Source: DASYAE01 sp036501535
Lineage (GTDB): Bacteria; Actinomycetota; Actinomycetes; Streptomycetales; Catenulisporaceae
Assembly: GCA_036501535.1 (NCBI GenBank)
Contig: DASYAE010000148.1
Span: forward strand, 1 to 34,124
Length of the DNA stretch: 34,124 nucleotides
Reading direction: 5' to 3'
This document shows positions 1 to 7,525 of this stretch, piece after piece. The notes beneath the pieces were generated by a model. It saw nothing but the letters and a program-made list of their open reading frames with translations, was not told the DNA's origin and made no database searches. A program made the translations under genes and the position numbers. Every line of letters starts with the position of its first letter. Position 1 is the first letter of the stretch.

Positions 1-1
1 A

Positions 2-76
2 GTCTCGGGCGACCGGATCACCCGCATGTGGGCGGTCCTCAACCCGGAGAAGCTTCGCCCCTGGGCCGCCCGCTGA
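2..76 (+). CDS. C-terminal end of a SigJ/ECF41-like sigma factor (partial)
   Basis: An open frame enters from the left edge and stops at TGA 74-76. Its 24 residues include GDRITRMWAVLNPEKLRPW. From family knowledge, this closely resembles the extreme C-terminus of ECF41/SigJ-type RNA polymerase sigma factors, whose SnoaL-like tail often ends with an 'I.R.W.VRNP.KL..W' pattern. The sigma-2 and sigma-4 regions lie outside the window, so the assignment rests on the tail only. An unrelated SnoaL-like protein is the main alternative. Confidence 0.55.
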   Translation, partial: VSGDRITRMWAVLNPEKLRPWAAR

Positions 77-165
77 TCCAAGCGGCCGAACGCCGTGCGG
101 CGTTCTGAGCTTCCCTAGGGCTCTCCGGGGTGCTTGAGTCGCTGGTCAGGGTCGGTTTCTGTGTG

Positions 166-1371
166 TCAGGATTCGCTGGTTCGGTTTAGTCCGTTCGGGG
201 TGGGTCTGGTGGGTGCGGGGCGCTGCCCCGTGCCCTGGCGCTGCCTCGGGGAGTGGGTGGGGCGCGGTGGTTGCGGGGGCTCTGCTCGGTCGCGGGTGGG
301 CGGTGTCCCCGGGTCCTTCGGGCCCGATCCGGCCACCGCGCAGGGGACCTCGGCCGTGTCGGGTGCTTCGGCCCCGGTGGCTGCGGGTACCTGCGCGACC
401 GAGCAGAGCCCCTGGCCCGGGCTGCGTCCTGCGGCCAGCTGCTTGGTCGCCGGGATGTTCAGGTCCTCGCCCGCCCGGTATCCGGCCTCGTACTCGTCCG
501 GGCTGCGCCAGCCCAGGCCCTTCTGGATCCGCCGGGTGTTGTAGAACCCGTCGATATACTCGAAGAGCTCGCGTTCGGCATCGGCCCTGGTGGGAAGGTT
601 GCGGCGGCGCAGCCGCTCGGTCTTGATCACGCTCCACATGTTCTCCGCGAGCGCGTTGTCGAATGAGTCTGCGACCGTTCCCATCGAGGCGGCGATCCCG
701 GCCTTGGCCAGACGCGAGGTCAGCGCGATCGACGTGTATTGCGATCCGTGGTCCGCGTGATGTATGAGCGACCCGTCCGACGGGGGCTTACGCACGGCCA
801 GGGCGTACTCCAGGGCGGTGAGCACGAGCGTGGTGTCGGCGACTTCGCTGGTGTGCCAGCCCACGATCCGCTTGGAGAACGCGTCCTTGATCGAGGCGAG
901 CCACAGCGGGCCCTCGCCTGTGGGGATCATGGTCAGGTCGGTGACCCACAGCCGGTCCGGGCCCGCCGCGGTGAACTCCCGCCCCACCAGATCGTCCGAG
1001 AGCGGATCGTGCGGGTTGCGCACGGTGGTGCGTACCTTCCTGGCCGGGCACACCCCGGTGATCGCTGCCTCGCGCATCAGGCGTTCGACCCGCTTGCGCG
1101 AGACCTGCTCCCCTTGGCGCTGGAGCATCGCGTGGATGCGGGGACTGCCATACACGCCGTCGGATCCGGCGTGAATCTCACGGATCATCTCCAGCAGTTC
1201 GCCGTCCCGGCGCTTACGCGCGCACGGGTCGGTGGCCGCCTTGCGCCAGTCGTAGAACGTGGAGACGGGGATATCCAGGGTCCGCAGGACGCGCTCGGTC
1301 CCGAGAGCCTTGCCGTGCTGGTCGACCAGGGGCAGGACTATCGCCGGATCGGATCGAGCTGCCGGGCGAAA
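166..1371 (-). CDS. IS3-family transposase OrfB (DDE integrase), expressed by -1 frameshift
   Basis: This is the catalytic subunit of the IS3 transposase. The rve/DDE core is clear: VTDLTMI carries the first Asp, HHADHGSQYTS the second and NALAENMWSVIKTE the Glu. The ending FYNTRRIQKGLGWRSPDEYE is typical. The first ATG is at 1188, but about 60 conserved residues lie in frame upstream (VLPLVDQHGKALGTERVL, then STFYDWRK), reaching back to the slippery heptamer at 1368-1374. The natural product is therefore an OrfAB fusion. An oddity is the roughly 95-residue Pro/Arg/Ala-rich tail after EYEAGYRAGEDL, which is longer than usual and runs through an inverted repeat. The tail may be read-through of terminal DNA. 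Confidence 0.85.
   Translation of the reverse strand, partial: FRPAARSDPAIVLPLVDQHGKALGTERVLRTLDIPVSTFYDWRKAATDPCARKRRDGELLEMIREIHAGSDGVYGSPRIHAMLQRQGEQVSRKRVERLMREAAITGVCPARKVRTTVRNPHDPLSDDLVGREFTAAGPDRLWVTDLTMIPTGEGPLWLASIKDAFSKRIVGWHTSEVADTTLVLTALEYALAVRKPPSDGSLIHHADHGSQYTSIALTSRLAKAGIAASMGTVADSFDNALAENMWSVIKTERLRRRNLPTRADAERELFEYIDGFYNTRRIQKGLGWRSPDEYEAGYRAGEDLNIPATKQLAAGRSPGQGLCSVAQVPAATGAEAPDTAEVPCAVAGSGPKDPGTPPTRDRAEPPQPPRPTHSPRQRQGTGQRPAPTRPTPNGLNRTSES
276..412. repeat. 19-bp perfect inverted repeat within the IS orfB tail
   Basis: The arms at 276-294 (GGGGCTCTGCTCGGTCGCG) and 394-412 are exact reverse complements, separated by about 99 bases. They lie in the atypical C-terminal part of orfB. 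The role is unknown. They could mark the true IS end region, a small insertion, or a long-range RNA stem. Confidence 0.6.
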
Positions 1372-1688
1372 AAAGCCGAGGCGACCTTCAGGATCTCGTT
1401 GGCGCGCCGCAGCTCGACATTCTCCCGTTCCAGCTCCTTGACCTGCTCACGCAGCAGCCGCAACTCCTCGCGCTCGTCCGCGGCGCGCTGGGCGGGCGTG
1501 GTGGCCGCCCTGCCCCCGGGGGCCTGTCCGCGGGCCTTCTCATCCGCGCGGATCCACCCGCGCAGGGCCTCGGGGTGCACACCGAGATCCCGGGCCATCT
1601 GACGGATCACCGGACGCGGCCGCGTGCCGCGATACAGCCTCACCGCCCTCTCGCGCAACTCGGGAGGGTACTTCATCTGGGCTACCAT
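1338..1688 (-). CDS. IS3-family transposase OrfA
   Basis: This 116-residue protein has an N-terminal helix-turn-helix (about residues 5-50, with the conserved MKYPPELRERAVRLY start and GVHPEALRGWI recognition region). A leucine-zipper-like coiled coil follows (about 70-105, EELRLLREQVKELEREN). This is the IS3 OrfA plan, in which the protein binds the element's ends and pairs with OrfB. The ATG at 1688 was chosen because an AGGAG motif sits about 7 bases upstream (1696-1700). A GTG at 1691 is in frame but too close. The gene ends at TAG 1338-1340, just after a T-TTT-TTC slippery heptamer, so many ribosomes should shift into orfB. Confidence 0.88.
   Translation of the reverse strand: MVAQMKYPPELRERAVRLYRGTRPRPVIRQMARDLGVHPEALRGWIRADEKARGQAPGGRAATTPAQRAADEREELRLLREQVKELERENVELRRANEILKVASAFFARQLDPIRR
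1368..1374 (-). other. Programmed -1 ribosomal frameshift heptamer
   Basis: The minus strand reads TTTTTTC, with the orfA frame split as xxT TTT TTC, which is the X-XXY-YYZ arrangement. Slipping back one base here continues straight into the orfB frame without a stop. IS3 elements commonly make OrfAB this way, usually with an A-rich heptamer. A T-rich one works on the same principle. Confidence 0.75.
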
Positions 1689-1840
1689 CACCGGACTCCT
1701 CTCACGTGTAGATCAATCACCACACGATCCCGAGCCTCCGGCAACCCGGGGGACGGTCACCCCGAGCCGGCCGCCGAATTCGAATCAGTAGCCGAATCCG
1801 CCCGGCCGGTCGCCGCGCGCACTGTGGAAGGGCTGATCCC

Positions 1841-2794
1841 ATGACCGAGCAGGATCCGACGGCCCGGCAGCTGACCGGCTCCCCGGCGCAGGAGGGCGCG
1901 GCCGAGCGGGCGGCCCGGCACCGCGAGCTCGGCCTCGCCAGCGTCCCGGACGAGCAGTTCGACGCGTTCGCCCGCAAGATCGTCGAGAGCACCGGGGCGC
2001 TGGCCGCGATGGTGAACCTCATCGGCGACCAGCGCATGTACTTCGCCGGCATCGCCTCAAAGCCGAACCTCGAGCCCGGCGATCCGACGTTCCTCGGCGA
2101 CCCCGGCCGGGAGATGGACCTGGACCGCGGGTTCTGCCCGCACGTGGTGGCGCGTCGCAAGGCCCTGGTCCTGGACGACGTCTACGCCTACCCACGCTTC
2201 GCCGGCAACCCGGTGGTCGACGAGCTCGGCGTGCGCAGCTACCTGGGCGCGCCGCTGATCGACGACGACGGAACGGTGATCGGCACGGTTTGCGCGGTGG
2301 ACCCCTCGCCGCACACCGGCGCCGAGCACGCCGGCTGGGGCAACCGCGGCCTGGAGACGATCAAGCGGGTCGCCGACGAGGTCGTCGCCGAGATCCGCGC
2401 GCGCCGGCTGGTCTGCGAGATCGTCGAGGCGACGCTCGGCTCGGCGCTGGTCACCGAGGGCGAGGATCTCAGGGTGCTGCACGTCAACACCGCGCACGAG
2501 CGTCTGTTCGGCCCGGTGCGGCAGCTCGGCGTGCCGGCCGCAGAGGTCTTCCCCGGCCTCGCCGGCGTCGGCGTCTCGGCGGCGGTGCGACGGGTGCACG
2601 GCTCCGGCGCGCCGGCGGTCACCGCCCCGGTGCAGCTCGCGGACGGCCGCGGCCTGCTGTTCGCGGTCGTGCCGGCGAAGGTGCCCGGCCACAGCCGGGC
2701 GGAGCTGACCGTCGGGCTGATCGACGCGACGGCCGAGTCCGCCGCTGCCGCGGCCCGGGAGCTCGCCGACCAGCTGGCCAAGCTTTGCGAGTGA
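1841..2794 (+). CDS. GAF-domain (plus PAS-like) sensor protein
   Basis: This 317-residue soluble protein has a GAF domain at about 25-190. Family signatures include ALAAMVNLIGDQRMYF, DRGFCPHVV, LVLDDVYAYPRFAGNP and RSYLGAPLIDDDGTVIGTVCAVD. The second half (about 195-305) looks like a divergent PAS or GAF fold (ALVTEGEDLRVLHVN, then LADGRGLLFAVV). No kinase, GGDEF or DNA-binding output domain is present, so it probably senses a ligand or light/redox state and acts on a partner. The CPH in the GAF is a Cys position seen in many GAF proteins. By itself it does not show bilin or heme binding. GGAAGG precedes ATG 1841 by about 10 bases. Confidence 0.8.
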   Translation: MTEQDPTARQLTGSPAQEGAAERAARHRELGLASVPDEQFDAFARKIVESTGALAAMVNLIGDQRMYFAGIASKPNLEPGDPTFLGDPGREMDLDRGFCPHVVARRKALVLDDVYAYPRFAGNPVVDELGVRSYLGAPLIDDDGTVIGTVCAVDPSPHTGAEHAGWGNRGLETIKRVADEVVAEIRARRLVCEIVEATLGSALVTEGEDLRVLHVNTAHERLFGPVRQLGVPAAEVFPGLAGVGVSAAVRRVHGSGAPAVTAPVQLADGRGLLFAVVPAKVPGHSRAELTVGLIDATAESAAAAARELADQLAKLCE

Positions 2795-2952
2795 ACCGAT
2801 CACGCAGGCGCACGACCGAGGGTGTCCGGAACGCGGCGCCGTTCGATCAGGGGCAAGCACAGGGCGATCCCCTCCCGACCGCGATCCGGCCACCCGCTCC
2901 CACCGCCGCGCAGCACCACAGTCCCGGCGAGGATGTTCCCAAGGTTGGTGTA

Positions 2953-4164
2953 ATGGCCAGTATATTCGAAGACGAACGACACGAGCTGCTGCGCGAGCAG
3001 GTCAGGCTGTTCGCGCAGGAGCGGGTCGCGCCGCGGGTGGCGCAGATGGAGAGCACCCGTCAGGTGGACGTGGAGCTCTCCGCGCTGATCGCCGCTCAGG
3101 GATGGATCGGGGTGACCGTCCCCGCGGTGTACGGAGGCATGGGCCTCGGGCACCTCGCCAAGACGATCATCATCGAGGAGCTGTCCCGGGTCAGCGGGGC
3201 GATGGGCGCCATGGTGCAGGCGTCGCAGCTCGGGGTGGCGAAGATCCTGCACTTCGGCTCCGAGCTGCAGAAGCAGCTCTGGCTGCCGCTGATCGCCGCG
3301 GGGCGCTGCCTGCCGACCATCGCGGTGACCGAGCCGGGCTCCGGCGGCCACGTGCTCGGCATGGCCGGCCGCGCGGCGCGCGACGGAAGCGACTACGTGC
3401 TCGACGGCACGAAGGTCTTCGTGGGCAACTCCCACATCGGCGACATGCACGGGGTCGTCATGCGCACCGGGCCCGGATCCGGCGGCCTGACCGCATTCCT
3501 GGTGGAGGCCACCCGGCCGGGCGTGCGGCTGGAGGCGCAGGTGCCGACGATGGGCCTGTCCGGGTTCAGCTTCGGCACCATCGTGTTCGAGAACTGCCGG
3601 GTGCCGGCCGAGAACCGGCTGGGGCAGGAGGGCGACGGCCTGAAGGTCGCGTACTCGTCGAGCACCCTCTACGGGCGGCCGAACCTGGCGGCGGTCGCGC
3701 TCGGCATCCACCGGGCGGTCCTGGAGGACACGATCGCGTACTGCGGCCGGCGCGAGCTCTACGGCGCGCCGCTCTCGGGCATCTCCTCGGTGGCGATGAA
3801 GCTGGGCGGCATGCAGTCGCGGCTGATGACCGCCAGGCTCGCGCTGTATCACGCCTCGTATCTGCTGGACAAGGGAATGCCCTGCGACGCCGACCTGATG
3901 AACGCCAAGCTCATCAACGCCGAGTACGCGATCGACTCGGCGCGCGCGGCCATGGAGATATTCGCGGCGCGCGGCCTGCACTCCGGCTACCGGATCGAGC
4001 GGTACCTCCGCGACGTCTACCACGTCTACGCGCCCGCGGGCACCTCGGATATCCAACGCCTGAGACTGTCCGAGTATGCGTCCGGCAGCAACCACGAGCA
4101 GTGGTCCGTCGCCCTGGCGGACCGGGTCCGCGCGGACGCGACCGCGCTGGCCGACCCGCGTTGA
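2953..4164 (+). CDS. Acyl-CoA dehydrogenase-family flavoprotein
   Basis: This 403-residue protein has the full three-domain acyl-CoA dehydrogenase plan. There is an N-terminal helical domain, a beta domain with the flavin/substrate motif TIAVTEPGSGG and FVGNSHIGD, and a C-terminal helical domain with REL(Y)GAPL and a GTSDIQRLRL ending. The frame is open much further upstream, inside the GAF gene. ATG 2953 was chosen from the domain start and an AAGG at about 10 bases. One oddity is that the usual catalytic Glu in 'YEGT' is replaced (YAPAGTSDIQ), and I cannot see the alternative Glu used by isovaleryl-CoA-type enzymes. It may act on a carrier-bound or non-CoA substrate, or as a desaturase/N-oxygenase-like relative. 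It converges with the P450 gene. Confidence 0.85.
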   Translation: MASIFEDERHELLREQVRLFAQERVAPRVAQMESTRQVDVELSALIAAQGWIGVTVPAVYGGMGLGHLAKTIIIEELSRVSGAMGAMVQASQLGVAKILHFGSELQKQLWLPLIAAGRCLPTIAVTEPGSGGHVLGMAGRAARDGSDYVLDGTKVFVGNSHIGDMHGVVMRTGPGSGGLTAFLVEATRPGVRLEAQVPTMGLSGFSFGTIVFENCRVPAENRLGQEGDGLKVAYSSSTLYGRPNLAAVALGIHRAVLEDTIAYCGRRELYGAPLSGISSVAMKLGGMQSRLMTARLALYHASYLLDKGMPCDADLMNAKLINAEYAIDSARAAMEIFAARGLHSGYRIERYLRDVYHVYAPAGTSDIQRLRLSEYASGSNHEQWSVALADRVRADATALADPR

Positions 4165-4170
4165 GTGGTG

Positions 4171-4200
4171 CTGATCTGCGCTGATCTGCGCTGATCCGCG
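4171..4200. repeat. Three tandem 10-bp repeats
   Basis: CTGATCTGCG occurs twice, followed by CTGATCCGCG, exactly in tandem between the convergent stops of the dehydrogenase and P450 genes. It is a short non-coding tandem array of unknown role. Confidence 0.8.
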
Positions 4201-4203
4201 GGC

Positions 4204-4230
4204 ACGGCGCGGTCAGCGGCTCCGCGCCGT
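4204..4230. terminator. Possible bidirectional hairpin at convergent gene ends
   Basis: ACGGCGCGG at 4204-4212 pairs with CCGCGCCGT at 4222-4230 across a 9-base loop that contains the P450 stop codon. There is no T tract. It may help termination of the rightward dehydrogenase transcript. Confidence 0.35.
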
Positions 4231-5568
4231 CAGCCGGACCGGCAGGCGCCGCGGCAGCAGCACGAGCCGGCTGTCCGGCTTGCTCGCGCCCTGCGGGTCG
4301 CGCAGGTCCAGCGTCCACCGGGTCAGGATCGAGGCCAGGGCGAGGGTCGCCTCCGCCGTGGCGAACTGTTCGCCGAGGCACTTGGTCGGGCCGCCGCCGA
4401 AGGGCATGTACGCCCGGCGCGTTTCGGCCGGCACCGCGCCGCCGCGGGAGGGCCAGCGGTAGGGGTCGAAGCGCTCCGGGTCGGGGAACAGGGCCGGGTC
4501 GTGGTGCAGCAGGTACTGGCTGACCAGGATCGACGTGCCGGCCGGGATGAGCCGCCCGCCCAGCCGGGTCTCGCGCGTCGTCGTGCGCTGAATCAGCCAG
4601 CTCGGCGGATACAGCCGCAGCGCCTCCTGGATCGCGCGGGCGGTGAGGTCCAGCTCGGGCAGGTGCTCCCACTGTGCGATCTCGCCGCCGAGGACGCGAT
4701 CGGCCTCCGCGCACACCGCGCCGAGCACCTCCGGATGCGTGCACAGCAGGTACATCGCCCAGGTCAACGCCGCGGACGTGGTCTCGCCGCCGGCGATCAG
4801 CAGCACCGCGACCTGGTCGAAGAGCTCCTGTTCGGTCAGCCCCTCGCCCTCGTCCCCGCGCGCGGCCAGCAGACGGGCCATCAGGTCCTGCTCGTCGTCG
4901 CCCTCGCCGCGATAACCCGCGATCAGTTCACGCACCTGCCGGCGCCACAGCCGCAGGGCCGCCTGATATCGGAGGCTCGAGGGCAGTGGCAGGTATTTGA
5001 GCGCCGGAAAGGCGATCTGCGTGTACGAGCCGCGCAGGTAGACCTCGAAGGCCTCGCGCAGCTTCTCCGACCGCGCCGGGTCGAGCCGGGTGGAGAACAG
5101 CGCCCGCAGCGCGATCGACGTGGTGAGCCGGAACATCTCCTGGACCATGTCCACGACCTCGCCGCCGCGCCAGCCGTCGAGCAGCGCCGTGGTCTGAGTC
5201 CGCATCACCTCGGCGTACCCGGGCAGGTGCCGGACGTGGAACGCGGGCTGCATCATCAGCCGCTGCCTGCGGTGCTCGGCATAGGCGGAGGTGGCCACGC
5301 CGGCGCCCATGGCCCTGCGGATCCGGTCGTAGACCGTTCCGGTGCGGTCGAACGTGCGCAGGTCGGTGATCACATCGTGGGCGAGCGCCGCATCGCAGAC
5401 CACGAGGAACCGCAGCGGCCCGGCCGCGATCCGCACGAGCTCCCCGTGGCCGCGCAGCGAGTTCATGAAGCCCAGCGGATCGCGGCGCAGCATGAGGTAG
5501 TGGCCCAACAGCGGCCACGCGCCGGGCGCGGCCGGTGGCGGCGCGGCCGTCTTTACGGACTCTGACAT
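4213..5568 (-). CDS. Cytochrome P450
   Basis: This 451-residue P450 is complete. The I-helix oxygen-binding motif AGGETT is at about residue 263, followed by the K-helix ExxR as EALRLYPPSW, PERFDPYRW, and the heme-binding FGGGPTKCLG with the proximal Cys at residue 397. Length and motifs fit soluble bacterial class I P450s, which take electrons from a ferredoxin. No ferredoxin gene is adjacent. The general look (PLLGHYLMLRRDPLGF start, long form) resembles terpene or fatty-acid hydroxylating P450s such as the pentalenene oxygenase group, but the substrate cannot be read from sequence. It is convergent with the acyl-CoA dehydrogenase. Palindromes lie in its upstream region. Confidence 0.92.
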   Translation of the reverse strand: MSESVKTAAPPPAAPGAWPLLGHYLMLRRDPLGFMNSLRGHGELVRIAAGPLRFLVVCDAALAHDVITDLRTFDRTGTVYDRIRRAMGAGVATSAYAEHRRQRLMMQPAFHVRHLPGYAEVMRTQTTALLDGWRGGEVVDMVQEMFRLTTSIALRALFSTRLDPARSEKLREAFEVYLRGSYTQIAFPALKYLPLPSSLRYQAALRLWRRQVRELIAGYRGEGDDEQDLMARLLAARGDEGEGLTEQELFDQVAVLLIAGGETTSAALTWAMYLLCTHPEVLGAVCAEADRVLGGEIAQWEHLPELDLTARAIQEALRLYPPSWLIQRTTTRETRLGGRLIPAGTSILVSQYLLHHDPALFPDPERFDPYRWPSRGGAVPAETRRAYMPFGGGPTKCLGEQFATAEATLALASILTRWTLDLRDPQGASKPDSRLVLLPRRLPVRLTARSR

Positions 5569-5611
5569 GGCGCCGCGGCCTCTCGGTTCCTCGGATACCC
5601 GAATCGGTGGT

Positions 5612-5632
5612 GCGGTCTCGAGCGTAGACCGC
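5612..5632. promoter_or_regulatory. Operator-like inverted repeat upstream of the P450
   Basis: GCGGTCT (5612-5618) and AGACCGC (5626-5632) are perfect 7-bp arms around a 7-base spacer, 44 bases upstream of the P450 start. Position and symmetry fit a dimeric repressor site. No adjacent regulator is evident. Confidence 0.4.
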
Positions 5633-5642
5633 TTTCTGGCAC

Positions 5643-5655
5643 CATTCCCGGAATG
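5643..5655. promoter_or_regulatory. 13-bp palindrome upstream of the P450
   Basis: CATTCC-C-GGAATG is a perfect palindrome about 75 bases upstream of the P450 start, just beyond the first inverted repeat. It could be an operator, though the gap between the P450 and the neighbouring gene end also contains a terminator hairpin. Confidence 0.35.
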
Positions 5656-5683
5656 CCGTGTTTACAACCTTGTGTCGCCGTCA

Positions 5684-5727
5684 CCGAGCAGCGCCGGGCA
5701 GAGCGGTGCTCTGCCCGGCTCGCTCGG
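5684..5727 (-). terminator. Long hairpin downstream of the DUF2382 gene
   Basis: GCCGGGCAGAGC (5693-5704) and its exact complement (5708-5719) form a 12-bp stem on a GGT loop. An outer CCGAGC/GCTCGG stem (5684-5689 and 5722-5727) extends it. It lies 45 bases past the DUF2382 stop. It lacks a clear T tract, as is common for actinomycete terminators. Confidence 0.6.
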
Positions 5728-5771
5728 CAAGCAACAGGACTCGATGAACCAACTCGGTGAACCAGGTCAGG

Positions 5772-6686
5772 TCACGAGTCGTTCCGGCCGCGCTTGCCGC
5801 CGTCCGCGTCGGGGCGTTCCAGCTTGATCTGCTCCTTGCGGACCGCGCCTCGCACGGTCTGCTGCTCCGTGTGCTCCTCGGTGGTCAGGCGCACCCGCTC
5901 CTTCGGCACGACCTTGGTCTCCACCACAGGCCTGTCCTCGTGCAGGATCACTTCCTGCTCGGCCTCGGAGATCTCCTTCCCGGACAGCGCCTGGCCGCGG
6001 TTCTCCTCGGTGATGGGCTCCCGCACCAGGCGCGCCTCCTCGTGGCGCACCGGGACGGTCTGCTGCTGCTCCTCGGTCACCACGTACTTGCGCAGCCTCA
6101 CCCGGCCGGATTCGCGGCGCTCGAGGCTGACCTGCATCTCCTCCTCTGAACGCGTCATCGCGGCGTTCGCGAGGCGGGGGTCGGCCTTCTGCTCGGAGGC
6201 CGCGGTCTGCTGCCGCAGCGCCTGCCGTTCCTGTGCCGGCCGCTTCGGTGCCTGCCGGTCCGGCGCCTGCCGTCCCGGTGTCTCCTGTACCAGCGGCGCT
6301 GCCTGCTGTCCCGCCGCCGCCTGCTGCCGGTCCGCGTGCCGCCCGGCGTACTGCTGCCAGGCCTCGTCCCAGTCCATGCCGTAGAAGTCGTAGAGCTTGT
6401 GCTCCTCGCGCGAGGAGAGGTGCCCTCCGGCGTCGACGTCCACGTTGGGCGCGGTCTTGATCTTGTCCTTGGTGTAGGGGACCTCGAGGTGGCCTTCTGC
6501 CAGTACGGCGTCGTTGACCGGTATGAACGACTCGCCGCCGCCGAACATGCCGGTCTTGACGGTGACCCACTCGGGCCGGCCGGTGGCGTCGTCGAAGTAG
6601 ACGTGCCTGGCATCGCCGATCTTCTGTCCGCCGCTGCCGTAGACCGGGTGGTGCAGCACGGCGGGGATCTGGTCCTGCGTGATCAT
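5772..6686 (-). CDS. PRC-barrel and DUF2382 domain protein
   Basis: This 304-residue protein has an N-terminal PRC-barrel-like domain (about 1-110: HHPVYGSGGQKIGDARHVYFDD, WVTVKTG, HLEVPYTKDKI). A Gln/Ala-rich low-complexity linker follows (about 120-185), then a C-terminal DUF2382 domain (about 185-290: LRKYVVTEEQQQTVPVRHEE, EQEVILHEDRPVV). Proteins of this type are widespread in Streptomyces and other stress-tolerant bacteria and are thought to be stress-induced. Their biochemical role is not established. ATG 6686 was chosen because AAGGAG lies 9-14 bases upstream. The frame is open further to 6725. It is acidic and charged with no membrane segment, so it is cytoplasmic. Confidence 0.88.
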   Translation of the reverse strand: MITQDQIPAVLHHPVYGSGGQKIGDARHVYFDDATGRPEWVTVKTGMFGGGESFIPVNDAVLAEGHLEVPYTKDKIKTAPNVDVDAGGHLSSREEHKLYDFYGMDWDEAWQQYAGRHADRQQAAAGQQAAPLVQETPGRQAPDRQAPKRPAQERQALRQQTAASEQKADPRLANAAMTRSEEEMQVSLERRESGRVRLRKYVVTEEQQQTVPVRHEEARLVREPITEENRGQALSGKEISEAEQEVILHEDRPVVETKVVPKERVRLTTEEHTEQQTVRGAVRKEQIKLERPDADGGKRGRNDS

Positions 6687-6846
6687 GGCGGGTTCTCCTT
6701 CCGACGCTTCCGGGGTTGCCGTCACCGGATGAGCTAAACAGGCAAATCCGACAAATAGCCATCAAGGATGCACTGTGCGTGACCGGGCCGGGCGGTATGT
6801 GGCGTTAGCTTGGCGAGGTGGGCGTCGCGCGGAGGTGGCGAAGGTG

Positions 6847-7422
6847 TCAGCCGAGCGCGGCCGCCGCCGCCCGCAGCTCGTCGAGCGCCTGGCGCGTGAG
6901 GTCGGTGAGCGACTGCCGGCTGTCCGCGGCGGCCCATTGCTCGAATGCGCGATAGAAGGCGTGGATGCCGAGCTCGGCGGCGAGGCTCGCGGTCGGATCC
7001 GGTACGCCGCGCTTGCGAAGCGCGTCCGTCAGGGCCCTGGCGAGCCCGGCGCGCTTGAACACGGCGCGCTCCATCAGTTCGCCGTTGCCGGCGATGACCG
7101 CGCGCAGCCGGCCGGCGAACTCGCGGCGGTCTTCGGTGAAGTCGGCCGTGACGGCGTCGAGGGCGGCGGCGACCGCCTGGAGCGGCGTGGCCGAGTCCGG
7201 CATCGCGGCGACCGTGTCGGCCAGCAGCCGGCTGTGGATCTCCTGGCCGGCCGCGAACAGCACCTCGCGCTTGTCGGCGAAGTGCCGGAAGAAGGTGGTC
7301 TTGGTCAGGCCGGCCCGCTCGGCGATCCCGTTGACGGTGGTCGCGTCGTAACCCTGCTCGGTGAACAGGTCGAGTGCGGCGCGCACCAGCCGTTCCCGCG
7401 CGTTCGGTTCCCAGCGAGCCAT
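6847..7422 (-). CDS. TetR-family transcriptional regulator
   Basis: This 191-residue regulator has the N-terminal TetR DNA-binding domain (about 8-55: RERLVRAALDLFTEQGYDATTVNGIAERAGLTKTTFFRHFADK), then a helical ligand domain. It is divergent from an NAD(P)-binding oxidoreductase 103 bases away. Two near-identical inverted operator-like sites lie in that gap, so it most likely represses both genes. The ligand is unknown. Confidence 0.92.
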   Translation of the reverse strand: MARWEPNARERLVRAALDLFTEQGYDATTVNGIAERAGLTKTTFFRHFADKREVLFAAGQEIHSRLLADTVAAMPDSATPLQAVAAALDAVTADFTEDRREFAGRLRAVIAGNGELMERAVFKRAGLARALTDALRKRGVPDPTASLAAELGIHAFYRAFEQWAAADSRQSLTDLTRQALDELRAAAAALG

Positions 7423-7436
7423 GGGCCCAGCATAGA

Positions 7437-7501
7437 TGCCCGGTGATGTGACTCGGTACCGTCGCGGTGCTATGGTGACGTTACCAAGTCACATCACTTG
7501 G
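7437..7501. promoter_or_regulatory. Paired TetR operator-like sites in a divergent promoter
   Basis: CCAAGTCACATCACTTGG (7484-7501) has perfect 6-bp arms (CCAAGT/ACTTGG) on a 6-base spacer. At 7443-7456 the reverse complement reads CCGAGTCACATCAC, matching 13 of 14 bases of the first site in opposite orientation. The two sites sit between the divergent TetR and oxidoreductase genes. A TATGGT (-10-like) lies between them. Confidence 0.65.
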
Positions 7502-7525
7502 CCCGCGACTCCAGGAGTGCTGCTC

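Larger units (their letters stand above)
166..1703 (-). mobile_element. IS3-family insertion sequence
   Basis: Two overlapping minus-strand genes, a small helix-turn-helix/coiled-coil OrfA and a DDE integrase OrfB in the -1 frame, give the classic IS3 organisation. Limits are given only from the orfA ribosome-binding site to the orfB stop. I looked for terminal inverted repeats and a short target duplication on both sides and could not find a convincing pair, so the true ends are unresolved. The element sits between a sigma-factor gene tail and a GAF-domain gene and appears intact. Confidence 0.8.

Noticed and set aside
739..1602. 287-codon plus-strand frame across the IS
   Set aside because: Antisense to the transposase genes, whose DDE and helix-turn-helix motifs are clear on the minus strand.
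2290..2952. Upstream extension of the acyl-CoA dehydrogenase frame
   Set aside because: The extension is an Arg-rich out-of-frame reading of the GAF gene. The family domain starts at 2953.
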